From the NCBI GenBank assembly GCA_015655335.1, contig JAATFF010000128.1:1-43760 (forward strand): a stretch of 43,760 nucleotides of DNA, in the 5' to 3' direction. Origin of the DNA: Lysobacterales bacterium. Its GTDB lineage: Bacteria > Pseudomonadota > Gammaproteobacteria > Xanthomonadales > Rhodanobacteraceae. Positions 37,374 through 43,760 of the stretch are shown here, in pieces (position 1 is the first letter of the stretch; each line of letters begins with the position of its first letter). Under the pieces are notes generated by a model that was not told the DNA's origin, did not search any database, and saw only the letters and a list, made by a program, of their open reading frames with translations. The translations under genes and the position numbers were made by a program.

Positions 37374-37733
37374 TCATCCATGATCAGTCACGCCACGGCT
37401 CGGGCGACCCTGCAGTCTGCGCGAACGACGCACGCGCGCCTGCGACGGATCGACGCCGGTTGTTCGGAAGGTGCTTGTGCTGGTCGCGCGTGCCAGCCGG
37501 GCATGCGGCAGGGCGGGTGCTTCGGCCAGATAACGCCACCCACTCAAGGCCTCGGGAAGCCGCGCTTGCGGCCACGCTAGGCGCAGCGCTTCAAGCGCCG
37601 CTTCCGCCGAATCGTGCCGCGCCCATTCGCGGGCATCGATCAGCGAACGCCAGCGGTGACCATGTTGCACAATGCAAAACAGGCCACGCCTGGACGGAAA
37701 AACATACTGCGACACCATCGGGAAAGACTCCAT
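37374..37733 (-). CDS. Hypothetical protein
   Basis: A 119-residue frame with an ordinary start (ATG 37733, alternative 37718), convergent with recQ. The N-terminal half (QYVFPSRRGLFCIVQHGHRWRSLIDAREWARHDSAEAALEAL) reads like a real folded segment; the C-terminal part is Arg/Ser-rich and may be disordered. I do not recognise the family. The recQ stop is 23 bases from its stop. It could be a small lineage-specific gene. Confidence 0.5.
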   Translation of the reverse strand: MESFPMVSQYVFPSRRGLFCIVQHGHRWRSLIDAREWARHDSAEAALEALRLAWPQARLPEALSGWRYLAEAPALPHARLARATSTSTFRTTGVDPSQARVRRSRRLQGRPSRGVTDHG

Positions 37734-37855
37734 GTCCGATGGTGCGTAGCATGCCGCGCGCTGATGACGTCTCGATTATTTCTGTGCGTCACCCAGATGG
37801 CGAAGGAAGGTCGTCACGATGACGGTTGCGACTAAGTTGTTAGAACAACGTAAGT

Positions 37856-38200
37856 TCAGCCTGCGTGGCAAGCGACGCCCGGCGCGCTGGCAATGCTTTC
37901 GGCCGCCGGCAGCGGCGCCAGCATGCCGTCGTGCATGCCTTTGGTCCACCACTGCCAGCCCTCGCCCGTATAACGCGCCCCGCTGCCGGAGATGGCGACG
38001 TGTAGCGTGTACGTTTGATCTTTGATCTTGATCACGGCCGTATTCGTGTCTGGATACGTCGCTCGCAGGACCTGCCCATTGCTGCATGCATAGCTGATCC
38101 ACGACAACGATTCGTTGGTCGTCGTACGCTGGGAGGCCGTTGCGGCGCAGCCGACGAGTGCAAGCGCTGACGCGAAAAGCAGACCATTACGGACGTTCAT
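37856..38200 (-). CDS. MliC-type lipoprotein (c-type lysozyme inhibitor-like)
   Basis: A 114-residue lipoprotein with lipobox LVGC at Cys18. The MliC domain shows as ISYACSNGQVLRATYPDTNTAVIKI, then HVAISGSGARYTGEGWQWWTKG, where the Ser and the Lys of the SGARY...WTKG stretch are the residues that block lysozyme in the known family. It likely sits in the outer membrane and protects peptidoglycan from host-type lysozyme. Neighbours give no operon partner. Confidence 0.85.
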   Translation of the reverse strand: MNVRNGLLFASALALVGCAATASQRTTTNESLSWISYACSNGQVLRATYPDTNTAVIKIKDQTYTLHVAISGSGARYTGEGWQWWTKGMHDGMLAPLPAAESIASAPGVACHAG

Positions 38201-38286
38201 GGCTGGCCCTCGTTGTAGTGCGGGCCAGCATAGAACGATCGATCGCGAATGTCAGAACGACGCCCACCTACACCCGAACAAATCGA

Positions 38287-38676
38287 CTAGTGCAACGCTG
38301 ATACCGCTAATGATTTGATCTGATCGGGATCCGTAATGCCAACGCTTCGGCCGGTTTCCTTGTCGCCATGGAAGGCAATCAATGTGCTCTGCGTGACGAT
38401 TCCCAGTGCACGTTTCTCGGCCGACTGATTGTCGTAATCCAGTCTCAAGATCAGCAGCTTTGCGAACGCGGGGTCCTTCGTCATGGCATCAATAGTGGGG
38501 GCCTGTTTGCGACAGGTCGGGCACCAGCTTGCGTAGGCATCCACCAGCACAGGCTCACCGGCCGCTTGTGCCGCTTTTAGCGCCGCCGTCGTGAATGGCT
38601 GAATGGGTTGAGCCTGCGCGGCTGCCGCGAAAAGCAGGCCAAACGCGATGAAAGAAAGCGTACGAAGTGAGGGCAT
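38287..38676 (-). CDS. Thioredoxin-family periplasmic protein
   Basis: A 129-residue protein with a signal peptide (MPSLRTLSFIAFGLLFAAAAQAQ) and a thioredoxin fold with the redox motif W51-C-P-T-C55, context VDAYASWCPTCRKQAPTID. The cis-Pro region is expected near STLIAFHG, where the usual TP is replaced by QSTL, an oddity. It diverges from a CcdA-like membrane protein, which could supply it with electrons. Confidence 0.88.
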   Translation of the reverse strand: MPSLRTLSFIAFGLLFAAAAQAQPIQPFTTAALKAAQAAGEPVLVDAYASWCPTCRKQAPTIDAMTKDPAFAKLLILRLDYDNQSAEKRALGIVTQSTLIAFHGDKETGRSVGITDPDQIKSLAVSALH

Positions 38677-38897
38677 GGGACGATTCCTGACGGTGGCTTC
38701 TACCCACTATTCGCCCGTCATGGGTGAGCGGTTACAGATTTCATTCCGGTTGTAACTTCGCGGCACCGCCGACCGAAACATGTCTAAGCAGCACTACGGA
38801 ATGCTGCGAAAGTCACCTCTAACGTTTTTGCGATAGGAAGCCTCTCCATGGCGGTTGGTTCGACGATCGGTTTGATCCGCGCAACGGTTTCACCATC

Positions 38898-39623
38898 ATG
38901 AGCGGTCAGCTCAATCCTCTGGTGGCGTATGCGGCCGGCGTGCTGACGATCCTGTCGCCATGCGTGATTCCGCTGGTTCCGATCGTGCTTGGCAGCGCCG
39001 CTCAACGTCATCGTTGGGGGCCGCTGGCGTTGGCGTTGGGATTGGTGGCGTCGTTCACGCTGACTGGTTTCGTCATCGCCACGATCGGTGCATCGATTGG
39101 CTTGAATAGCGAGGCCATCCGCATGTGGAGCGCTGTGCTGTTGTTGATCGTCGGCGCCGCGTTGTTGTTTTCGCGGCTACAAGCTTTTTTCGAGCATGCC
39201 ATCGGCCCTCTCGCAACATGGGCGGGCGAGCGTCAGACGCGGTTGGAGCGATTCGGGCTCGCGGGGCAGGCTGGGATCGGCGTGCTGCTCGGGCTGGTAT
39301 GGAGTCCGTGCGTTGGCCCCACGTTGGGCGCCGCCACGGTGCTTGCCGCGCAAGGCAAGAACCTGGGGCAGGTGGCTTTCGTGATGATGGCGTTTGCACT
39401 GGGCATTGCCAGCGTGCTTCTGGTCATGGCGTTGGCCACGCAAAGCCTTCTTTCGCGCTGGCGCGGCAGGCTGATGAGCGCGGGAACACGCGGCAGGCGG
39501 ATTCTTGGCGCGCTTATCGTGCTGGTGGGATTGTTGATCATCACCGGCACCGACCGCAGTCTGGAAGCTACCGTGATTGGAGTGCTCCCGGACTGGGTGA
39601 CGAATCTCACCACATCGCTATAG
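38898..39623 (+). CDS. CcdA/DsbD-type transmembrane thiol transporter
   Basis: A 241-residue, six-helix inner-membrane protein. The two redox cysteines are in the LSPCVIPLVP (C22) and WSPCVGPTLG (C138) motifs of the CcdA family, which moves electrons from cytoplasmic thioredoxin to periplasmic partners. The divergent thioredoxin-like gene is a likely partner. No cytochrome c maturation genes are nearby. The 221-base gap between the two holds the divergent promoters and no other gene. A terminator follows. Confidence 0.9.
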   Translation: MSGQLNPLVAYAAGVLTILSPCVIPLVPIVLGSAAQRHRWGPLALALGLVASFTLTGFVIATIGASIGLNSEAIRMWSAVLLLIVGAALLFSRLQAFFEHAIGPLATWAGERQTRLERFGLAGQAGIGVLLGLVWSPCVGPTLGAATVLAAQGKNLGQVAFVMMAFALGIASVLLVMALATQSLLSRWRGRLMSAGTRGRRILGALIVLVGLLIITGTDRSLEATVIGVLPDWVTNLTTSL

Positions 39624-39635
39624 AGACGAAGCAGA

Positions 39636-39668
39636 AAGCCTGCGCTTCTCGCTATCAAGCGCAGGCTT
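39636..39668. terminator. Hairpin terminator between CcdA-like and PepSY genes
   Basis: AAGCCTGCGCTT and AAGCGCAGGCTT form a perfect 12-bp stem with a 9-base loop, between two convergent genes, so it probably stops transcription from both sides. T tracts are short. Confidence 0.8.
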
Positions 39669-39673
39669 CAAAA

Positions 39674-40090
39674 TTAGTCGCTGCCGATAATACGTCCCGA
39701 TTGCGGATCGATTTGCAGCGAAACACTTTCGCCTGCGGCATTTTTTGCTTTGGCTGTCCAAATGCCGTGATGAAAGTCGACATCGTGCACGTGCGTGTAA
39801 CCGTCGACCGAAAGCGATGCGCGAACGTCACCTTCGCTGAGTCGTGAAGTCTGCTCGTCGGGAAACGCCCTGCCAGTGGCCGGATCGATGCGCAGCTTCA
39901 CATGCGTGCCATCGCCACTGAGCGCGCGAGCGGTCCACACGCCATCGTGAAAATTCAGGTCGTGGACCTTCGTATAGCCCTGCTCGGCAAGTTGCGCGTT
40001 CACTTCTTGCTGAGTAAGCGCTTGCTGCGCCGTGGCAATACCGGCACACCCCAGTGTTAATGCGATGGTCAATGAAGCAATCTTCTTCAC
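39674..40090 (-). CDS. Secreted double PepSY-domain protein
   Basis: A 138-residue protein with a signal peptide (MKKIASLTIALTLGCAGIATAQ) and two tandem PepSY-type repeats of about 55 residues. Both repeats share the pattern GYT-x-VHD-x-x-FH-x-G-x-WTA-x-A, then L-x-IDP-x-[TS]GR. PepSY proteins often inhibit or sense proteases, or sit in the envelope; the exact job is not clear. Confidence 0.85.
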   Translation of the reverse strand: MKKIASLTIALTLGCAGIATAQQALTQQEVNAQLAEQGYTKVHDLNFHDGVWTARALSGDGTHVKLRIDPATGRAFPDEQTSRLSEGDVRASLSVDGYTHVHDVDFHHGIWTAKAKNAAGESVSLQIDPQSGRIIGSD

Positions 40091-40479
40091 GGACAGTCCC
40101 TCATTGGTCTGCGGGAGTCCGAGTCTTCGATCCGGGCTATCAAAAGCGGGTGAAAAAAATATTCCGCGATGAATATGTGTTCATCGTTGAACGAAAGACC
40201 TTGCGATGGCGCGGCATCGCTTTGGTTCGATTGCCTCTTGCGAAGGCGCCTGAAGAAGGGGCGCGCTGATCGGGCGGTGTGTGAAGCCCTCTTCACGACG
40301 TAGCGCACACCCTAGAACACGCTCACTCGCCAGGGGCTGGCTTAAGCTAATATGTGCCCTAGAAACAGCGCTGGGGAGCGCTTCACTGGGGTTTCACGCG
40401 GTGCCGGGTGTGATCTGCGCATTTAGCCGGCCATTCGGCTCTCCGAAACCCGGAGAGTTCAGATCTTAGGGGTGAGACG
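40091..40479 (+). other. 389-base gene-free control region with structured leader
   Basis: Between the PepSY gene and the MASE1 gene no coding region is convincing. Close to the MASE1 ATG are three hairpins: AGCGCT-GGGG-AGCGCT (40367-40382), AGCCG-6-CGGCT (40425-40440) and CTCTCCG-5-CGGAGAG (40439-40457). The last two share two bases. A ribosome site AGGGG lies at 40468-40472. A TAATAT at about 40349 is a possible -10 box. It may be a regulatory leader or small RNA; no known riboswitch class was recognised. Confidence 0.5.
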
Positions 40480-42060
40480 ATGCAAAAGGGATTGCGGGCG
40501 CAAGCTTGGCTTCGCCATATCGCAGTAGCCGTGGCGTACGGCTTCTTCATCTCGTTGTTTCGAGACATCACCTTTCCGCACTACATGTTGATCTGCGGCG
40601 TCCACGTCGCTGTGCTTCTCCTGATGCCCTATCGTTATTGGCCTGCGCTGATACTTGGTGAGACTGCATCCCTGGTGCCGATGGCCATCGACTGCGAGGC
40701 GCAGTTTGGTTTGATTTGGTCCATTCTGAAGCTCATTCCCGGCATTCTGTTTTGCAGCCCGGTGATTTACTACGCGCGCGAACATGCGCACCTTTTAGAT
40801 CGCCGTGGCGGAGTGCGTGTCGGCGTCTTGCTGGTATGCGCACTGGTGATATCCGTCTTGATGATGGGCGACGGCGTAACGCTCATGTCCGTTATCGTGT
40901 ACTCGGCGAACTACACGCCGCCCCATTACGATCACCTTGCAACCCAGTGGCTGCTCGGCAATTACCTCGGACTCCTCACCGTGGTACCTACCGTCCTGGC
41001 GGTGCGCCAAGGACTCAGCGAGCATGGCTGGCGGGAGTGGGTTAGTAGAGCGTCGGAAAGCCGGATGGTGTTTGAATCGGTCTGCATTACGGTTCCCATT
41101 CTTGCCCTACTGCTCTGGATGGGGTTCGAGATGCCCCATGTGCGTGGCATCGTTCAAATCGCGATGTTCCTGCCGGTAGTGTGGCTCGCACTCCGGCACG
41201 GGTGGCAAGGGGCTGCGGTTGGCGGCACGGCTGCCAGTCTTGCTGTGGTGGTGCTCATGCCGACGCGCTACGACATTCTGACGATCCAGGCTGAAGCCGT
41301 TATCGCGTTTGCAATTTCGACCATGCTGCTTGTCGGCGCCCGTATTACGGTTCTGGATCGTCGTGCGCAAATGGATCGTGAGGACATGCGTCTTGCTCTG
41401 GCTCTCGCTCAGCGCAACGTGCATATCGGCGAGATGCAGCTCCGCATGACCTCGCAAGCGCTGGAGCAAGTGCGTGAAACCGTGCGCTCGGGTTTCGCCA
41501 TGATGCTGGGGCGCTTGCGTCATCTGCAGCCGGCTATTGATGATGGCGGCTATCAGCGCATTGCGTTTGCCGCGCAAGAACAGCTCTACGGTATCTCCGA
41601 CAGCCTTCATCCTGTCGCGTGGCGCGAACGAGGCTTGCCTGCCGCGCTAAACGAAGGCGTAGTCGCCCGTATGCTGGATCATGCCGGTATCCGTTACTGG
41701 TGTGATTTCCGCGGGCCGATCAGCAGCTTCTCAAGCACGCTGCATCTGGCGCTTTATCGGATGGTTAGCGAAGCGGTGGCCGAAGGACTCGGTCGCAAAG
41801 ATGTAAGCGACGTGTGTGTGCGTGTTCGTGGCGGCGAACGTCACGGCCGCCGCGGTATCGTGGTGAGCATCGTGTTCAGCGCGAATCCGGTGCGACTCCC
41901 CCATGTGCGCTGGGAAGAGCTGTTTCCGCGGCTAGTCCGCACTACCAGCGGCCTTGGATTAAAGGCCCTCAAGGATCTCGCAGCCACGTTTGAGGGCCAC
42001 GCGCGTGAGCGCCACACGCCTGACGGTAGGCGCATCAGCTTCCTGCTAATGGATTCCTAA
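40480..42060 (+). CDS. MASE1-type membrane protein with degenerate histidine-kinase region
   Basis: A 526-residue protein with about eight hydrophobic helices (residues 1-310), resembling the MASE1 sensor domain, then a coiled region and a cytoplasmic part laid out like a NarL-type kinase (dimerisation helix about 326-360, ATPase-like fold about 420-526). The expected kinase residues are missing: no His-Asp pair in LEQVRETVRSGFAMMLGRL, no Asn in LYRMVSEAVAEGLG, and no DxGxG box. Only a G2-like SGLGLKALKDLA remains. It is likely a signalling pseudokinase or scaffold. No response regulator is adjacent. It has its own terminator. Confidence 0.75.
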   Translation: MQKGLRAQAWLRHIAVAVAYGFFISLFRDITFPHYMLICGVHVAVLLLMPYRYWPALILGETASLVPMAIDCEAQFGLIWSILKLIPGILFCSPVIYYAREHAHLLDRRGGVRVGVLLVCALVISVLMMGDGVTLMSVIVYSANYTPPHYDHLATQWLLGNYLGLLTVVPTVLAVRQGLSEHGWREWVSRASESRMVFESVCITVPILALLLWMGFEMPHVRGIVQIAMFLPVVWLALRHGWQGAAVGGTAASLAVVVLMPTRYDILTIQAEAVIAFAISTMLLVGARITVLDRRAQMDREDMRLALALAQRNVHIGEMQLRMTSQALEQVRETVRSGFAMMLGRLRHLQPAIDDGGYQRIAFAAQEQLYGISDSLHPVAWRERGLPAALNEGVVARMLDHAGIRYWCDFRGPISSFSSTLHLALYRMVSEAVAEGLGRKDVSDVCVRVRGGERHGRRGIVVSIVFSANPVRLPHVRWEELFPRLVRTTSGLGLKALKDLAATFEGHARERHTPDGRRISFLLMDS

Positions 42061-42067
42061 GTAAGAG

Positions 42068-42091
42068 GGCCCAGCATCGCTGGGCCTTTTT
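42068..42091 (+). terminator. Intrinsic terminator after MASE1 gene
   Basis: GGCCCAGC and GCTGGGCC pair around a 3-base loop and are followed by five T, 7 bases after the stop. Confidence 0.93.
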
Positions 42092-42108
42092 CTTACTGAT
42101 GGCTGCGC

Positions 42109-42579
42109 TTACGGGCTATTGCTGCTGCACGCCGCAGGATCAGTGCACGTCGCTAGGCTAGCGGCTTTCAATTGTTGCGTGCCGTCGCTCATCGGCGTGC
42201 TCGTGATCGTGGTCTGCCCATCGTTATAAACAGTCGTGGGCGCGGCCGACGGTGTCGCGGGTGTCGTCACGGCAGCCGGTTGCTGTGGCGTGCTGACGAA
42301 CTGCGCGAATTTGCCAATAGGCAGAGTGATGAATTGGCCGGACGTGGTGCCGACGCTTCCCAGCACATTGCCATTGAGATCGTTGATCTGAATGTACTGG
42401 ATGCCACCGAGCACAAAAACGTAAGCATGGTAGTTGGGGCTCGCGCTGACATCGGTGGCATTGGGCCACGCTTGACCGAGGCCGGTGGACGGCGGGTTTG
42501 CAGCGAAAGCGGCTCCCGGCAGGCCCAAGGCGACCGATATGGCGAACAAGGTAAGGCGAGAAGCAAGCTTCGACATCAT
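42109..42579 (-). CDS. Secreted hypothetical protein
   Basis: A 156-residue protein with a signal peptide (SKLASRLTLFAISVALGLPGAAFA). A compact region follows (AWPNATDVSASPNYHAYVFVLGGIQYIQINDLNGNVLGSVG), then a Pro/Ala/Thr-rich tail. I do not recognise a named domain. The first of two adjacent ATGs (42579) has an AAAGGGG site at good distance. GTTCA-GT-TGAAC lies about 110 bases upstream (42689-42700) and could be an operator. Confidence 0.7.
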   Translation of the reverse strand: MMSKLASRLTLFAISVALGLPGAAFAANPPSTGLGQAWPNATDVSASPNYHAYVFVLGGIQYIQINDLNGNVLGSVGTTSGQFITLPIGKFAQFVSTPQQPAAVTTPATPSAAPTTVYNDGQTTITSTPMSDGTQQLKAASLATCTDPAACSSNSP

Positions 42580-43141
42580 AAGGAACCCCTTTGGTTGTTT
42601 GCACGCGGTGCACCTTCGCACCGGTGAGGCAATCTATCATCGCGGCCGCCACGCGGCTGCGTCCGGCTTAGTTGAGGAAATGTACACCGTTCAGTTGAAC
42701 GTGATGGAAAAGTGAAAACCGAGGCATGGAGTGGCAGCCCGTGCTCTCGCAACGCTGCTTTGCTCCACAATTCCTTCACAGCGTAGGAGCCGCATCTTGT
42801 CTAGCGATGGTGCAAGAGCGCTCAGCGAAACTTAAATGGCCGACCTCGCAAAATGCGAAGTAGGTCACAGTAACGAGGCGGCGCAAATTGTTCTCCACCG
42901 AGGCGCGACTTGACTGGGAAGATGCGCGCAGGACGTTTTTTTGTGCGCGAGCCGGAGACGTTTGATCTAGTGCGTACGACAGTTGCGAGAACGGTGCCAT
43001 ATGCAATCAAGGCGTCGCATGGGGTTGGTTGAACGAAGCCAATGGCAATATGATTGCTCAAGCTTATGCCGAAGCTCTAATAAAGCTTGAAACTAAAGCA
43101 TTGAAAACTTTTAATCAGGAAAGGCTCTTGAGGGCATAAAA
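42580..43141. other. Gene-poor, AT-richer intergenic stretch
   Basis: Apart from the control region of the 42579 gene and the coding remnant near 42966-43139, no gene can be supported here. Base composition falls towards the right end, and a run of seven T is present near 42935. It marks the change from core genome to accessory sequence. Confidence 0.6.
42966..43139 (+). pseudogene. C-terminal remnant of an unknown gene
   Basis: This frame has no proper start but reads like protein: segments such as SSAYDSCENGAICNQG and WGWLNEANGNMIAQAYAEAL, ending with an amphipathic Lys/Glu helix and TAA. It stops 2 bases before the ATG of the next gene, whose ribosome site (GAGG) lies inside it, as in a coupled operon. 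A stop at 42963-42965 and the T7 run upstream suggest a frameshift or truncation. The family is unknown. Confidence 0.4.
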
Positions 43142-43633
43142 ATGCAGTGTTTTCTAGGGCGTCGGTTTTCTTCTAGATCGTGTTCGCTGATTTTTGTAAT
43201 CATGATATCCGCGGGGACGGTCATCTCTGGATGTAGCCAACAGGTCAAGCCTGAGACTCCGGAAGGAAGCTCGACCTATAAAGCCATTGTGCCAAATGGT
43301 GCTACACAATATGAATTACAGGATGGGCAGTCTTTTAGTCGGCCGAATCTGCAGAAACGTGTTGACCCCGTCTACCCGAGTGAACTGATTAATGCGAATC
43401 TGAAGCCTTTAGATATTTCAGCTCAAGTGATTGTGAGCGAATTGGGGCGCGTGTCCGAAGTGCGGTTCGCTGATTATTTGGGAGACAATACAAACAGGGA
43501 TAAATTTGAGCAATCGATAAGGGAGGCTGTCTCGAAATGGGAATATTCGCCTCTTACGTTTACGACGAGTCAGATCGGTTCTAATGGTCAACAAGTCGCC
43601 GTAACACAGGCAAAGCCATTTAGGGCGTGTTAA
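43142..43633 (+). CDS. Lipoprotein with TonB C-terminal-like domain, probably truncated
   Basis: A 163-residue frame with a lipoprotein signal (lipobox ISGC, Cys31) and a TonB-C-like domain: RVDPVYPSELINANLKPLDISAQVIVSELGRVSEVRF, then SIREAVSKWEYSPL. Family members usually continue for one more strand after the point where this one stops (AKPFRAC). The stop falls within the sequence leading to an IS5-type transposase, so the end was probably replaced by the insertion. GC content is visibly lower than in the rest of the window. Role unknown. Confidence 0.7.
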   Translation: MQCFLGRRFSSRSCSLIFVIMISAGTVISGCSQQVKPETPEGSSTYKAIVPNGATQYELQDGQSFSRPNLQKRVDPVYPSELINANLKPLDISAQVIVSELGRVSEVRFADYLGDNTNRDKFEQSIREAVSKWEYSPLTFTTSQIGSNGQQVAVTQAKPFRAC

Positions 43634-43760
43634 CACTAGTGAGGTTTGATCTTATACTTCGGCCATGGAAATCACCGAAGCCCAATTTCAACGGATCGAG
43701 CATTGCTTGCCGCAACAACGCGGCAACGTCAGCATGACGAACCTACAAGTATTGAACGCG
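43624..43760 (+). mobile_element. Left end of an IS5-family insertion sequence (partial)
   Basis: The transposase start and about 40 bases before it are visible; the rest is outside the window. GTGTTAACAC (43627-43636), a short palindrome, may lie at or near the terminal inverted repeat, so the left border is approximate. Confidence 0.6.
43665..43760 (+). CDS. IS5-family transposase, N-terminal 32 codons
   Basis: Starts MEITEAQFQRIEHCLPQQRG and continues NVSMTNLQVLNA, the well-known N-terminus of short IS5-family transposases (first of two frames in many such elements). The frame runs off the right edge, so the DDE catalytic residues cannot be checked. Confidence 0.85.
   Translation, partial: MEITEAQFQRIEHCLPQQRGNVSMTNLQVLNA

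Noticed and set aside
37832-37847. GTTGTT-AG-AACAAC palindrome after the MliC-like gene as a terminator
   Set aside because: The stem is weak (A/T-rich, 2-base loop) and no T tract follows.
40054-40269. 71-codon plus-strand frame upstream of the MASE1 gene
   Set aside because: It overlaps the PepSY start, is rich in Arg/Lys without domain signal, and has no ribosome site.
40335-40355. Sigma-54 promoter before the MASE1 gene
   Set aside because: A TGGC is present, but there is no GC at the -12 position with the fixed spacing.
40355-40479. Cyclic-di-GMP (GEMM) riboswitch in the MASE1 leader
   Set aside because: Hairpins are present, but the conserved GEMM sequence elements (the CAGGGCAAACC-like start and tetraloop-receptor pattern) are not.
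42822-43061. 79-codon minus-strand frame near the right end
   Set aside because: No ribosome site or family signal, and it overlaps a more protein-like plus-strand frame.

Overview
The window is about 43.8 kb of dense, GC-rich gammaproteobacterial chromosome. Gene content and order point to the Xanthomonadales, most likely Rhodanobacteraceae (Dyella/Rhodanobacter/Luteibacter-like). The pointers are the run rpoN-hpf-hprK-rapZ-EIIA-ptsH-ptsI next to the lpt/kds genes, purM-DUF2066-CDP-alcohol transferase-PerM-hda synteny, and many REP-type palindromes at gene ends. The genus is an inference; no 16S or other marker is present. No tRNA, rRNA or CRISPR array was seen.

Layout. 1-7.5 kb: the 5' part of proS (minus, cut by the window edge), a small DUF4124 secreted protein, then pssA-(holD-like)-rimI as an overlapping operon, valS on the opposite strand, and tsaB. 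7.7-9.7 kb: a divergent YeiH-type exporter / LysR regulator pair. 9.8-20 kb: one long minus-strand block reading kdsD-kdsC-lptC-lptA-lptB-rpoN-hpf-hprK-rapZ-EIIA(man-type)-ptsH-ptsI. It joins Kdo synthesis, LPS transport, sigma-54, ribosome hibernation and a permease-free regulatory phosphotransferase system. Divergent from it, ibaG-murA ends at a strong terminator. 21.7-24.3 kb: a DUF3108 protein, purN and purM on the minus strand. 24.6-28.1 kb: a plus-strand DUF2066 / CDP-alcohol transferase / PerM / Hda group. 28.1-29.5 kb: four small proteins (DUF2164, two VOC, one ABM-like). 29.5-34.6 kb: suhB and trmJ divergent, a CNNM/CBS protein, and the DUF47-Pit phosphate pair behind a Pho-box-like sequence. 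34.6-40.1 kb: an unknown protein, an alkyltransferase-like (ATL) protein, recQ, a MliC-type lipoprotein, a divergent thioredoxin-like / CcdA-like pair and a double PepSY protein.

40.3-42.1 kb holds a MASE1-type membrane protein whose kinase region has lost the catalytic motifs. It is preceded by an untranslated leader that can form several hairpins. From about 42.6 kb the sequence becomes gene-poor and more AT-rich. It contains a broken coding remnant, a TonB-C-like lipoprotein that seems to be cut short, and the first 32 codons of an IS5-type transposase at the window edge. This looks like the border of an accessory region.

Most of the window is conserved housekeeping DNA. The least explained items are the degenerate sensor kinase with its leader, the in-frame AT-rich insertion in valS, the perfect REP inverted pair between rimI and valS, the zero-spacer palindrome between rpoN and lptB, and the island edge at the right end.
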